Shown: positions 26,282-34,207 of the stretch, piece by piece | Position numbering within the stretch: position 1 is the stretch's first letter | Layout: the number at the start of each line of letters is the position of its first letter | NCBI GenBank assembly: GCA_943369485.1 | Contig: CALRNH020000001.1 | Location: forward strand, 186,001-250,000 | Direction: 5' to 3' | Source of the DNA: ATX-6F1 sp943369485 | GTDB taxonomy: Bacteria > Cyanobacteriota > Cyanobacteriia > PCC-6307 > Cyanobiaceae | Length of the DNA: 64,000 nt | The notes under the pieces: generated by a model | The model's database searches: none | Seen by the model: only the letters and a program-made list of their open reading frames with translations | Told to the model about the DNA's origin: nothing | Translations under genes and position numbers: made by a program

Positions 26282-27116
26282 GGGTAAGGGTTGAGCCGAC
26301 GGCGGCGGGGCTGGCCTGATTCAAACCGGCCGCCAGGGCGACCCAACGCTCCGGCGCCAGTTCCTGGGGCCGCTGGCGCAGGTCGATGCCCGCCGCCGTG
26401 GAGACCGCCTCCAAACGATCGCTCGGCAACAGGCCGGCCAGGGTGTTGCGCAGCATCTTGCGCCGGGCGGCGAAGCAGCGCCGCAGCAGCAGCTCCACCT
26501 GCGCGGCCAGCTGCGGCTCCAGCCGTTGCTCGGGGGCCAGCGGGGCGAGCACGATCACTTCCGACATCACCTTCGGCGGCGGCCGAAAGCAGCGGGGTGG
26601 CACGGGGCAGACAGGAAGGCAGCGTGCCAGAAGCTGCATCCTCACGCTCAGGGCGCTGAAACTGCTGCTGCCGGCCCTGGCCCGGATGCGCTCGCCCACC
26701 TCCTGCTGCACCAGCAACACCAGCCGCCGGTAGGGGCGTTCCACCGGCCGATCCAGCCGCCCCACCAACCGCTCCAGGAGCGGGCCGGTGATGTTGTAGG
26801 GGATGTTGGCCACCACCTTGTCCGCCTCCGGCAGGGGCAGGGCCAGCACGTCACCCTCACTGAGTTCGAAACGCGGATCCGCCCCGAAGATCTGGCGCAG
26901 GCCCGCCACCAGATCGCGGTCCAGCTCAATGGCCCGCACCATTGCCACCGGTGAGGCCAGCAGACGCTCGGTCAGCGCACCTTGACCGGGACCCACCTCC
27001 AGCACCCGCTCGCCGGGCATCAGCTCGGCGGCGGCCACGATCCGATCGAGCACCGCCTCATCTTTCAACCAGTGCTGGCCGAAGCGTTTGCGCGCCCGGT
27101 GGTCCGCGAAGGTCAT
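26274..27116 (-). CDS. rsmA: 16S rRNA (adenine1518/1519-N6)-dimethyltransferase
   Basis: RsmA/KsgA dimethylates two adjacent adenines in the 3' hairpin of 16S rRNA during small-subunit maturation. The 280-residue product starts MTFADHRARKRFGQHWLKD. It has motif I VLEVGPGQGALTE, the catalytic NIPYN motif (VVANIPYNITGPLLERL) and the C-terminal RRKMLRNTLAGLLPSD. The ATG at 27114-27116 fits the conserved KRFGQHWL start; a longer frame is spurious. It overlaps ispE by 8 bp. Confidence 0.96.
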   Translation of the reverse strand: MTFADHRARKRFGQHWLKDEAVLDRIVAAAELMPGERVLEVGPGQGALTERLLASPVAMVRAIELDRDLVAGLRQIFGADPRFELSEGDVLALPLPEADKVVANIPYNITGPLLERLVGRLDRPVERPYRRLVLLVQQEVGERIRARAGSSSFSALSVRMQLLARCLPVCPVPPRCFRPPPKVMSEVIVLAPLAPEQRLEPQLAAQVELLLRRCFAARRKMLRNTLAGLLPSDRLEAVSTAAGIDLRQRPQELAPERWVALAAGLNQASPAAVGSTLTHG

Positions 27117-27189
27117 CGAAGCAACCGCCCATGGCTTCAGATCGACCCCCAGCATGGCTAGACAATTGAGTGGCTTTCGCTGACGTTCC

Positions 27190-27468
27190 ATGGTTCGCGT
27201 GACCGGCTGGTCCTCTCTGCTGCTGGGAACCCTGCTCAGTGGTCTCGGGGCACCGGCCCTGGCCGGCAGCGTCAGCGCCGATTCGGTCTGGGACCGCGCC
27301 AATGCCACCCAGCGGGCGATGCAACAGGTTCCTGCCGGTGCCACGGTCACCACCACCCGCTGCCAGGAGATCTCTGTCGGCATGGACAACTTCCGTTACC
27401 GCTGCACCGTGGAGTACACCGCCGCTCCGGTGCCCCCGCCTGGTTCAGCAGTCCCCTCTCCTCCATGA
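27190..27468 (+). CDS. Small secreted protein, unknown function
   Basis: This 92-residue protein has a clear Sec signal peptide (hydrophobic WSSLLLGTLLSGLGAPALA, likely cut after ALAG or APALA). The mature part of about 65 residues contains two cysteines (TTRCQEISVGMDNFRYRCTVEY) that could form a disulfide, and a Pro-rich tail. It is divergent from rsmA and convergent with the yraN 3' fragment. It is not a recognised family. Confidence 0.7.
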   Translation: MVRVTGWSSLLLGTLLSGLGAPALAGSVSADSVWDRANATQRAMQQVPAGATVTTTRCQEISVGMDNFRYRCTVEYTAAPVPPPGSAVPSPP

Positions 27469-27479
27469 GTGCGCCCCGC

Positions 27480-27769
27480 TCACTCCAGGCGGAACCAGCG
27501 CACCGGCCCCACCGCCGGTGGCAGGGGCACCAGGGCCGCCACCCATTCCAGCTGGGCCTCGCTCCATTCCGGGTGGTCGGCCTGCCAGCTCAGCCAGGCG
27601 CGACCCAGCCGCTGGCGCTTGGCGGCCCCCAGCGCTGCGGCCCCCCAGCCATCGGGCCCGGCGCGCGCGCGGCCCTTGACCTCCACCAGCAGCAGGCGGC
27701 CAGGCTTCGCCAGCAGCAGATCCAGCTCACCCCAGCGGCAGCGCCAGTTGCGGCTCACCAGACTCCAGC
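27480..27769 (-). pseudogene. yraN: yraN (UPF0102) 3' fragment, separated by the integrative element
   Basis: This host-side fragment encodes the last 94 residues of YraN. It includes the PD-(D/E)XK-like nuclease core (SRNWRCRWGELDLLL then GRLLLVEVKGRARAG) and a C-terminal part rich in Trp. The first 26 residues lie 9.2 kb away at 36969-37046. Joining the parts at the shared CCAGC core gives ...LEATGW-SLVSRNWRCRWGELD..., a 120-residue intact protein. A TTG at 27779 inside the element could start a chimeric product with five foreign residues. The function of YraN is not established; a nuclease role is inferred from the motif. Confidence 0.88.
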
Positions 27770-27787
27770 AACTAGGCAAGTCTTACC
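27765..27787. other. Left attachment site (core plus attP-derived arm)
   Basis: Core CCAGC (27765-27769) is followed by one base and the arm ACTAGGCAAGTCTTACC (27771-27787). The arm is the partial reverse complement of the right-end arm. To its left lies yraN codon sequence for SLVSRNWRC. The crossover falls inside CCAGC, with CA at the centre of the palindrome formed when the ends are joined. Confidence 0.8.
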
Positions 27788-27869
27788 AGCAGCGAGCCCA
27801 GCTCCGGCAAGGTTTCTGCCCAATACGCGGTCCATAGGCTGACTTTCAGCAGTCCCGCAACACTCAGAA

Positions 27870-28058
27870 ATGCCGACTTCCGTCCTGAACCTCGAAGCCC
27901 GTCCCGAGGCGAAGCTCTGCATCCGCCTTCCGCAGAACCAGCTGGAGGAGATCCAGTCCCTGGCCGCAGCCCACAACGTCTCCCTCGCCAAGGCAACCCG
28001 CGCTCTGCTCCGCTGCGGCCTTGACGCTTCCGGTCAATCCGGCCGCAGCCAGGGCTGA
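27870..28058 (+). CDS. Small ribbon-helix-helix-like DNA-binding protein
   Basis: This 62-residue protein has a beta-strand/helix/helix pattern: KLCIRLPQNQLEEIQSLAAAHNVSLAKATRALLRCGLDA. That is typical of Arc/MetJ-type regulators and plasmid control proteins. It is the first gene of the element's left side and sits 3 bp before the primase-helicase gene, so it may repress the replication operon. A role as recombination directionality factor is also possible. Both roles are inference. Confidence 0.65.
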   Translation: MPTSVLNLEARPEAKLCIRLPQNQLEEIQSLAAAHNVSLAKATRALLRCGLDASGQSGRSQG

Positions 28059-28061
28059 GCC

Positions 28062-30743
28062 ATGCCAGCAAAGGGAAAGACCCCGCCTCCCGTGCCAGGG
28101 GAGAACGGGGCCAGCAGGAAAAAAACACCTTGCGGCAACTCTACCGGCGGATCTGGGCTGGCACTCCACCCTGCTGCTGACTTCCTGCAGCTGCTGGGCA
28201 AGGATCCAGCCCAGACCTACTTCCGCACCCTGCAGCGGGGCACCAATCCCAACCGCAGCCGGAGTGGGCGCGACCTGAAGGGGTTCGATCCCGAGGCCCT
28301 GGACCACGACAACGCCAGCCAGTCGATCTACTTCGTCAGCGGCAACGCCACCGGCGCTAGCGGCATCAACAAGCGAACGGGCAAGCCCACCCACGCCGTT
28401 ATTGATGACGACTGCCCGACCTGCACCGCGCTGTTCGTGGAGTGGGATGACAAGCCGATCGAGTGGCAGTTGCAGGCATGGCAGGAGCTGGGCCTGCCCG
28501 AGCCCTCGGCGATGGTGGCCACGGGTGGGAAGTCGATCCACTGCTACTGGATCCTGAGCGAGCCCCTGGGCAGCGCCGAGTGGCGGCAGATCCAGGCCCG
28601 CCTGATCACGCACTGCGGTGGTGATGAGCAGTGCAAGAACCCCGCCCGCTTGATGCGGCTGCCTGGGTTCGCCTACATCGACAAGACCACCGGCAAGCCC
28701 AGCGGGCAGGTGGCCGAGGTGATCCACACCAGCGGCACCCGCTACCGCCCCGATCAGATCGCCTACTACCTGCCCGCCGTGGAGGCGCCAGCACCCGCAC
28801 CTGGCCCCAGCACCAAGGCCAAGGCCAAGGCCAGCACCAAGGCCACCAACCTGCCGCCCCGGCCCCTGGAGCAGATCAAAGCGGCCGCGCAGTTCATCCC
28901 CAAGCGGGTGGTGGGAGGCAACACCTATGAGGAGTGCCGGAACGCCCTATGCGGCTGCGCGGCGGCGCTCTCTGCCATCGGAGAGCCGGATGAGATGGCG
29001 CTTGAGCTGCTGGCGCACAAGTGGCCCGACTGGACCACGGCTGAGCAGGTGCTGGCCAGCACCACCACCCGCGAGGCTGCATCGTTCTGGGCCATCGCCC
29101 AGGCGCATGGCCTCGAGCTTCGCCGGTCTGAGCGCAGCATCCCGCCGCACCCTCACGAGGCGCCGCATGAGCAGCAGCAGTCGGCAGGGAAGCAGCAACA
29201 GAGCACGATCAGGCGCAGCTGGGAGGACCGCAACCGCCGGAAGCTCTCACACTCCAGGGCGATGGAGTGCATGGAGCGCTGCATCGAAGTGCAGGCCAAG
29301 GGCGAGCGCAACAGCCTGAGGCGCCGCGCCAGATTGTCGAAGGCGGCCCATGACCTGCAGCTGCAGCGCTACATCAAGGCCCAGGACATCGCTCAGAGAG
29401 TGCTGGAGGCGAAGGATGGAGCCGCCGGCAACACCTTTCGAGCGCTGAGCGCCGCCGACCGTGCCGCCATGCCCAAGCCGGTGCTCCGCTGGCTACTGCC
29501 TGGCCTGATCCCAGCCAACGACATGACGATCATCGGCGGCAGGCCCAAGGTCGGAAAGACCCGCCTCGCCGTTGCGATCGCCGCCGCTGTGCTTCGAGGT
29601 GAAAGCGTGCTCGACCTGCCGCCGCCGTCAGAAGCGCGGCCCGTGGTCCTGGTGACGGATGACCAGTCCGACGGAGACAGCGCCGACATGTTGGAGGCGG
29701 TTGGCATGTGGAACCACCCGCGCCTGTTCTGGTCAAAGAGCTTCCGACTGACGGAGGAGAACATCGACGCGCTACTTGATGCGATCAAGGCCAACCCCGG
29801 CGCCCTGGTCATCATCGACAGCCTGCGATCAATCGGCCGATCACTGCAGCACGGGGAGAACGATCCAGAGATCGGCGCCGTTCTCTACGACCTGAAGCAA
29901 GCGGTCATGGATGCAGGCGGAACCCTGCTGCTGATCCATCACTGCAACAAGGCCATGGACCTCGTTGGCGTGGAGGCACTGAGCGGCCACAACGCCATCT
30001 CAGGCGCCGCCAACACGGTCCTGACCATGCACTACCTGCCGGGCGTCAACAACCAGCCCAACAAGGCCATTCCAGACCGCCGCCTGGTGAGGGAGGGGCG
30101 ATCGGGCGAGGGCTTCGATCTGGTCATCACCCGCGACGGCAGCAGCTTCCGCAAGGTCGGCGGCATGGACGAATGGCAGCAGCAGGCCCAGCAGGCCCAG
30201 AAGCTGGAGAAGCTCATGCCGCTCCAGCAGCAGGCGCTGGACGCCCTGAAGGAGAGCGGCGAGTGGTTGACGCGGCGCCAGGTCTGCGAGGCCGTTGGCG
30301 TGAAGTGGACAGAGCGCGGCCGCCAGGGCAAGCCAAGGCAGGTTGGCGACGCGCTGACACGGCTGGTGGAGCTGAGAGCCGCCGAATCCACCCGCGCTGG
30401 CACCGAAGCGACCTACCGAACTACGTGTGGAGCACAAGAGACAACCGTGACAACCGTGCCAATCAGTGATGCCAAGGGTTCTCAGTGTCACGGGGCAGAC
30501 CGTGACAACCGTGACAACGATGAGCCGCCCGAGGGATGGCACGGTTGTCACGAAACGGGCCGTGACACTGAGAGCGCAGGCCCTGACTCGGTGGCACGCC
30601 TGTCACGCCTGTCACGGCCCCCTCGTGCCCTGGAAGCACAGCCCGAGCTGCTCCCCATCTCACCCGCACTGATCGGACCAGGCGCCGATGCGATGGACGA
30701 CGACGACGACCCGCACTGGGGACCGCGACGCAGCGCAGCCTGA
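28062..30743 (+). CDS. Primase-helicase replication protein of the element
   Basis: The 893-residue protein has a RepB/primase-like N-terminal region (about 110-250: ALFVEWDDKPIEWQ, MVATGGKSIHCYWIL, NPARLMRLPGFAYIDKTTGKP). The middle is a RepA/RecA-like ATPase (about 470-700) with Walker A GGRPKVGKTRLA, a Walker B-like ALVIIDSLRSIGRS and LLLIHHCNK. A winged-helix-like region follows (WLTRRQVCEAVGVKW), then a hydrophilic tail with an Asp run. This layout is known from plasmid and satellite replication initiators. The tail is encoded by DNA carrying nine GTGACA/TGTCAC hexamers. It probably starts or drives element replication. Confidence 0.8.
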   Translation: MPAKGKTPPPVPGENGASRKKTPCGNSTGGSGLALHPAADFLQLLGKDPAQTYFRTLQRGTNPNRSRSGRDLKGFDPEALDHDNASQSIYFVSGNATGASGINKRTGKPTHAVIDDDCPTCTALFVEWDDKPIEWQLQAWQELGLPEPSAMVATGGKSIHCYWILSEPLGSAEWRQIQARLITHCGGDEQCKNPARLMRLPGFAYIDKTTGKPSGQVAEVIHTSGTRYRPDQIAYYLPAVEAPAPAPGPSTKAKAKASTKATNLPPRPLEQIKAAAQFIPKRVVGGNTYEECRNALCGCAAALSAIGEPDEMALELLAHKWPDWTTAEQVLASTTTREAASFWAIAQAHGLELRRSERSIPPHPHEAPHEQQQSAGKQQQSTIRRSWEDRNRRKLSHSRAMECMERCIEVQAKGERNSLRRRARLSKAAHDLQLQRYIKAQDIAQRVLEAKDGAAGNTFRALSAADRAAMPKPVLRWLLPGLIPANDMTIIGGRPKVGKTRLAVAIAAAVLRGESVLDLPPPSEARPVVLVTDDQSDGDSADMLEAVGMWNHPRLFWSKSFRLTEENIDALLDAIKANPGALVIIDSLRSIGRSLQHGENDPEIGAVLYDLKQAVMDAGGTLLLIHHCNKAMDLVGVEALSGHNAISGAANTVLTMHYLPGVNNQPNKAIPDRRLVREGRSGEGFDLVITRDGSSFRKVGGMDEWQQQAQQAQKLEKLMPLQQQALDALKESGEWLTRRQVCEAVGVKWTERGRQGKPRQVGDALTRLVELRAAESTRAGTEATYRTTCGAQETTVTTVPISDAKGSQCHGADRDNRDNDEPPEGWHGCHETGRDTESAGPDSVARLSRLSRPPRALEAQPELLPISPALIGPGADAMDDDDDPHWGPRRSAA
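30447..30615. repeat. Cluster of nine GTGACA/TGTCAC hexamers (iteron-like)
   Basis: GTGACA occurs at 30447, 30502, 30511 and 30562. Its complement TGTCAC occurs at 30486, 30546, 30601 and 30610. A further copy is implied by the adjoining ACCGTGACAACCGTG context, where a partial GTGcca repeat lies at 30456. Several share the longer form CCGTGACAAC. The cluster lies inside the 3' coding end of the primase-helicase and may be the element's replication origin or an autoregulatory site. Confidence 0.6.
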
Positions 30744-31077
30744 AGCCCCTGCCACCCCTGAGACCATGAGCCGCGGAGCTGCAGCCCCACTGCGACGGAG
30801 AAGCTAAGCAACTAGAACGATCGGCAACTTAAAAGGCTAAGGAACAGAAACTTGCTTTTCTATTTGTATTATTCACGGGTCCCTCTGGGGTGTTACAAAT
30901 GCGGGTGATTCAACGCCCAAAAGGTGGCTAGCGTAAGCATTTTTAAAAATAGGACAGACACTAACCAAGGCAAGATTGTGGCCAGCAAGAAACAACGATC
31001 CCCACCCGCGTCTCAGGAGCGTCCGCGGGGCTGTCCTACTTCACATGATTGCGCGAAAATGGGCGAAAGGCTTTGCC
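30744..31077. promoter_or_regulatory. Gene-free, AT-rich regulatory gap in the element
   Basis: This 334-bp gap separates the primase-helicase from the HTH-like gene and is clearly richer in AT than its surroundings. It holds a copy of AGCAACTAG at 30807-30815 and a perfect 12-bp palindrome ATTTTTAAAAAT at 30939-30950, which could be an operator. Short ORFs crossing it look non-coding. A promoter for 31078 is likely here, but I cannot fix its -10 and -35 boxes. Confidence 0.45.
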
Positions 31078-31995
31078 ATGCCTGCCGTCAGCTTCAGCGA
31101 TGCCGCCGCCCACCTGGGCCACTCCAGCCGATCAACGTTGTATCGGCTGCGGGACGAAAACAAGCTGACAGCCTATCTGCGGCCCGGTGGCCGTGGTGGT
31201 TCCCAGCTGCTGGAGCTGAGCCCCACGGACCTGCCCAGCCTGCGGCAGCACGTAGAGCGGACGGTACGGCCGCAGATCAACGCCGCCGGGGCCCGCAAGA
31301 TTGACCACAGCAGCCGCGGCCGTGTTGATCGCCGCTGGGGTGAGGTGGCCGGTCTGCTGTCCGATGCCCTGGCCGACGTTGGCGGCCTGAGCCTGACGGG
31401 ACCGGAGGCCGCGGCCATTGCCGACGCCCTGCCGGCTGCGGTCTGCGAAGTGTTCGGGGCTGCTGGCGCCGCCCAACTGCGGGAGGCCCTGGCCGAAGCG
31501 GTGGGGGCCCTACCTGCCTTCGCTGGGGAGCCGATCGCAGCGCCCGGCGCGGCCGGTTCGGACCCGCTGAGCTTTTACCGGGACTACGGCCGGGTCGAGC
31601 CGTACGCCGAGCCCCTGAGGGGTGAGCCCTACTGGCTGGAGGTGGCCGCCTGGGTCAATGCCCTACTGGGCCGCGGCCCTGCTGCTGAACCGCGGGCCGA
31701 TGGGAGCGCCCCGCCTGAGCCCTACAGCTGGCAGAAGATCGCGGAGATCAGCAACCAAGCGGCCGACGCTGGGGCCGCCGTGGATGCTGGTGCCCGCTTT
31801 GACCTGGCCACCTGGGACGCCACGGGAGCGCGTGATCACCTGATCCCTGATACCGCCGCTGGCTGCAGCCTGACGGCTGAACACCTGCGGCTGATGCTGC
31901 AAGCGGGCCGGATCCCGGCGGAATTGCGGTCCGAGGCCTTGGCCGCGTTGGCGACCCATGCTCCCGAACCGGTGGCAGCTTTCATGCCGATCTAG
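31078..31995 (+). CDS. Element protein with N-terminal helix-turn-helix-like region
   Basis: The 305-residue protein starts MPAVSFSDAAAHLGHSSRSTLYRLRDENKLTAYLRPGG, a MerR/excisionase-like DNA-binding pattern. A long Ala-rich helical region follows (AEVAG..., about 85-170), then a segment with YRDYGRVEPYAEPLRGEPYWLEVAAWVNALLG. I chose the ATG at 31078, although in-frame starts at 30976 and 31048 exist. The N terminus could make it a regulator or a directionality factor for the serine recombinase. The rest is not recognised. Confidence 0.6.
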   Translation: MPAVSFSDAAAHLGHSSRSTLYRLRDENKLTAYLRPGGRGGSQLLELSPTDLPSLRQHVERTVRPQINAAGARKIDHSSRGRVDRRWGEVAGLLSDALADVGGLSLTGPEAAAIADALPAAVCEVFGAAGAAQLREALAEAVGALPAFAGEPIAAPGAAGSDPLSFYRDYGRVEPYAEPLRGEPYWLEVAAWVNALLGRGPAAEPRADGSAPPEPYSWQKIAEISNQAADAGAAVDAGARFDLATWDATGARDHLIPDTAAGCSLTAEHLRLMLQAGRIPAELRSEALAALATHAPEPVAAFMPI

Positions 31996-32077
31996 CCGAA
32001 GTCGAAGTCTCGGAAGATGACAATAGTCTAAATCTCAAGGAAAAGCGCTACATTCTCTATACAAGAAGGACTATTCA

Positions 32078-32758
32078 GTGACAAACACGAAACCCACTAA
32101 CAAGATCCTTTCGGAAAGGCCTGAGGGCTATTTATTGGCCGTGGTGGCTGGCGCCTTTGGCGGACCGATTGGTCTAGTGCTCTCTCCAGGTGTGCTTTTC
32201 ATCCTGAACAAAGTGATGAAGCCAAGCAAGGGCAAACAACCTAACCGCTTTGCGGCGTGGGCTCTTTTCGGCATTATTGGGGTTCCATTAAGCTTGGCCG
32301 GATTGGGTCTAATCTTGCCCGATTTTCTAAAGGCTCCCCAAACATTGCGAGGGGGTGACTCAACTATCAATAGCGATAGCTTCACTGTTTCAAATGTACG
32401 TATTGAGCCATTTACTGGCAACACGAATGGGGCGGATGTTGCAGGAGCGCTATGGGTGGTTTATGCCGACATATCGAATAAATCAAAAGTATCCGAGAGT
32501 CCGAGCAGTGACCTTGCAACAGAGGTGCGAGATTCGTCGGGGAGAGTGTTTAAAGAGGCTGATTTTACTGTCATAAGTAATCAAATATTGGATGAATCTT
32601 CCGGTGCTCAAAAGGTTACAAAATTTAGCGATGGCATACTCCCGGGCTCGACTAGAACTAATGTACAGGTCGGGATTTTTGATGTCTCAAATGGGGCTAC
32701 AGGATTAAAGCTTTGCGCAGGCAGCTTGTTTTCTGAAAAGCAATGTATTAAAAAATAA
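32078..32758 (+). CDS. AT-rich gene for a two-helix membrane protein
   Basis: This 226-residue protein starts at GTG (GTGACAAACACG). It has two membrane segments (LLAVVAGAFGGPIGLVLSPGVLFIL and FAAWALFGIIGVPLSLAGLGLIL). An extracytoplasmic domain follows with a beta-rich pattern (FTVSNVRIEPF, GALWVVYADISNKSKV, LATEVRDSSGRVFKEADF) like DUF4352-type Ig-like folds. Two Cys lie at the C terminus. Base composition and codon use differ sharply from the host, so it was acquired recently. Its function is unknown. Confidence 0.65.
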   Translation: MTNTKPTNKILSERPEGYLLAVVAGAFGGPIGLVLSPGVLFILNKVMKPSKGKQPNRFAAWALFGIIGVPLSLAGLGLILPDFLKAPQTLRGGDSTINSDSFTVSNVRIEPFTGNTNGADVAGALWVVYADISNKSKVSESPSSDLATEVRDSSGRVFKEADFTVISNQILDESSGAQKVTKFSDGILPGSTRTNVQVGIFDVSNGATGLKLCAGSLFSEKQCIKK

Positions 32759-32986
32759 TCCTTCTGCTTGCGCTTGATTTATACTTATTCCGGCAAGCCA
32801 AGTAATGCAACGCGTATCAAACCGTACGAGTGACCCAGCTGCTGCACCATGCTGGGATCACTTGAGGGAGCCGCTGCCCCCCCTGGAGAGCCTGCTGCTG
32901 GCCCTGGGCCATGCGGCGGTGCAAGTGCCTTCGATTGCCAGTTTGAAGATAGATGCCTACAAAGTGGGGGCTTTCAGAGGTCATCG

Positions 32987-33199
32987 ATGAAGCTCCGTCT
33001 TTCTGGCGCCATTGCTGTTGTCCTGCTGGCAGTCGCCATCACGGCGGCCATGCCGCAACGATCATGCGCAGGAGGGAAGGCTGTGTGTTCCCAGTTCCGT
33101 ACCTGCGAGGAGGCGAAGAAGGCCCTTAGGGAGGGCGCCACAGGCATCGATGGGGACCACGACGGAATCCCCTGCGAGCGGACTCTCTGCGGCAACTGA
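32987..33199 (+). CDS. Secreted excalibur calcium-binding domain protein
   Basis: This 70-residue protein has a signal peptide (KLRLSGAIAVVLLAVAITAAMP). It is followed by a single excalibur domain: CSQFRTCEEAKKALREGATGID with the calcium loop DGDHDGIPCERTLC and paired cysteines. The ATG at 32987 gives a proper signal peptide. Such domains are found on secreted nucleases and on their own. Here it is cargo of the element. No catalytic motif is present. Confidence 0.75.
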   Translation: MKLRLSGAIAVVLLAVAITAAMPQRSCAGGKAVCSQFRTCEEAKKALREGATGIDGDHDGIPCERTLCGN

Positions 33200-33319
33200 T
33201 CTCAGGCCCCAAGCTGACCGGGCACTCCGCGGACGATTCTCAACTGCCGGGCCTGCTGAGAATCAATAAGGGCGCCGGAGGCCCGAAAGGTGGCCGGTTA
33301 CGGTTCCGCCCTGTCTACA

Positions 33320-33356
33320 CCTAGGTGGTTGCTCTTTTCCTAAAACAGCAACTAGG
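33320..33356. repeat. Palindrome upstream of the tyrosine recombinase
   Basis: CCTAGGTG-GTTGCT (33320-33333) and AGCAACTAGG (33347-33356) form inverted arms around a 13-base spacer, with GTTGCT/AGCAAC perfectly matched. It ends 25 bp before the recombinase start. It could be that protein's binding or crossover site, or an operator. Confidence 0.5.
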
Positions 33357-33381
33357 ATGATGGGACGTTCAGAGCCTTCCC

Positions 33382-33948
33382 GTGAAAATCGACCGCAACG
33401 GCAAGGCCACCGCCCTCACCGATGAACAGCTGGCCCTGCTGCTGGAGGCCGCCCCCTCGCCCCGCTACGCCTGCCTCTGGGCCGTCCAACGTTGGACCGC
33501 CGCCCGGATCTCCGAAGCCCTGGCCCTGCGCTGGGCCGATGTGAACGGCTGCCTCAGCTACCGGGCCGCCACCACCAAGACCAAGCGCACCCGGCAGGTG
33601 CCGATCGTTCCCGCCCTGCGCGAAGCCCTGACCGCCTACCGGGCCGCCTGGGAACTGGAGCACGGCCACGCCCCGGCACCGAGCGAGGCCCTGTTTCCTG
33701 CCGCCGGCAGCACCACCACCCCCCAGACCCGGCAGGCCGCCGACAAGGCCCTGCGCCAGACCTGCGCCCGCCTGGGCCTGGAGGGAGTCTCAACCCATAC
33801 CTTCCGCCGGAGCCTTGCCCAGTCCGCTGTGGGCCGTGGGGTGCCCCTGCACGTCGTCCAGAAGCTCACCGGCCACAAGTCGCTGGGCAGCCTGGGCGAA
33901 TACCTGAGCGCTACTGAATCCGAGGTGCTGGCGGCCATCGGCGGCTGA
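33382..33948 (+). CDS. Short tyrosine recombinase (catalytic domain only)
   Basis: The 188-residue protein has the tyrosine-recombinase active-site set. Arg42 lies in ARISEALALRW, a lysine in the TTKTKRTRQVPI hairpin, His139-x-x-Arg142 in THTFRRSLA, His165 in LTGHKSLGSLGEYL, and the nucleophile is Tyr174. The usual N-terminal core-binding (SAM-like) domain is missing. The start is GTG at 33382. It may resolve element multimers or act in another DNA rearrangement, because the element's own ends look like serine-recombinase sites. Confidence 0.85.
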   Translation: MKIDRNGKATALTDEQLALLLEAAPSPRYACLWAVQRWTAARISEALALRWADVNGCLSYRAATTKTKRTRQVPIVPALREALTAYRAAWELEHGHAPAPSEALFPAAGSTTTPQTRQAADKALRQTCARLGLEGVSTHTFRRSLAQSAVGRGVPLHVVQKLTGHKSLGSLGEYLSATESEVLAAIGG

Positions 33949-34207
33949 TCCGGCCCCAGGCCCTCCAGCTGCTGAGGCCGCGGCCGCCCTGGCCGGCCAC
34001 CTCGGCGGCCCGAAGGAAGGGTGCGCGGGACAGGCGCCTACAGAAGTGCCTGATGGGCTGTCGGATGATGCGCCTATGGGTGCGACTGAGCGGGCCAGGC
34101 GCGACGTTGACGATTGCCAATCTTGTGGAGGACTGAGAGGAGTCCTAGCTGGCCTCTCTTGCACTTCTTGTCGCTTCCCGCTTAGGAATCGCCACAGAAG
34201 TGCTTGT

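Noticed and set aside
32805..32990. 61-codon ORF between membrane and excalibur genes
   Set aside because: No recognisable fold or coupling; probably the 5' region of the excalibur gene.
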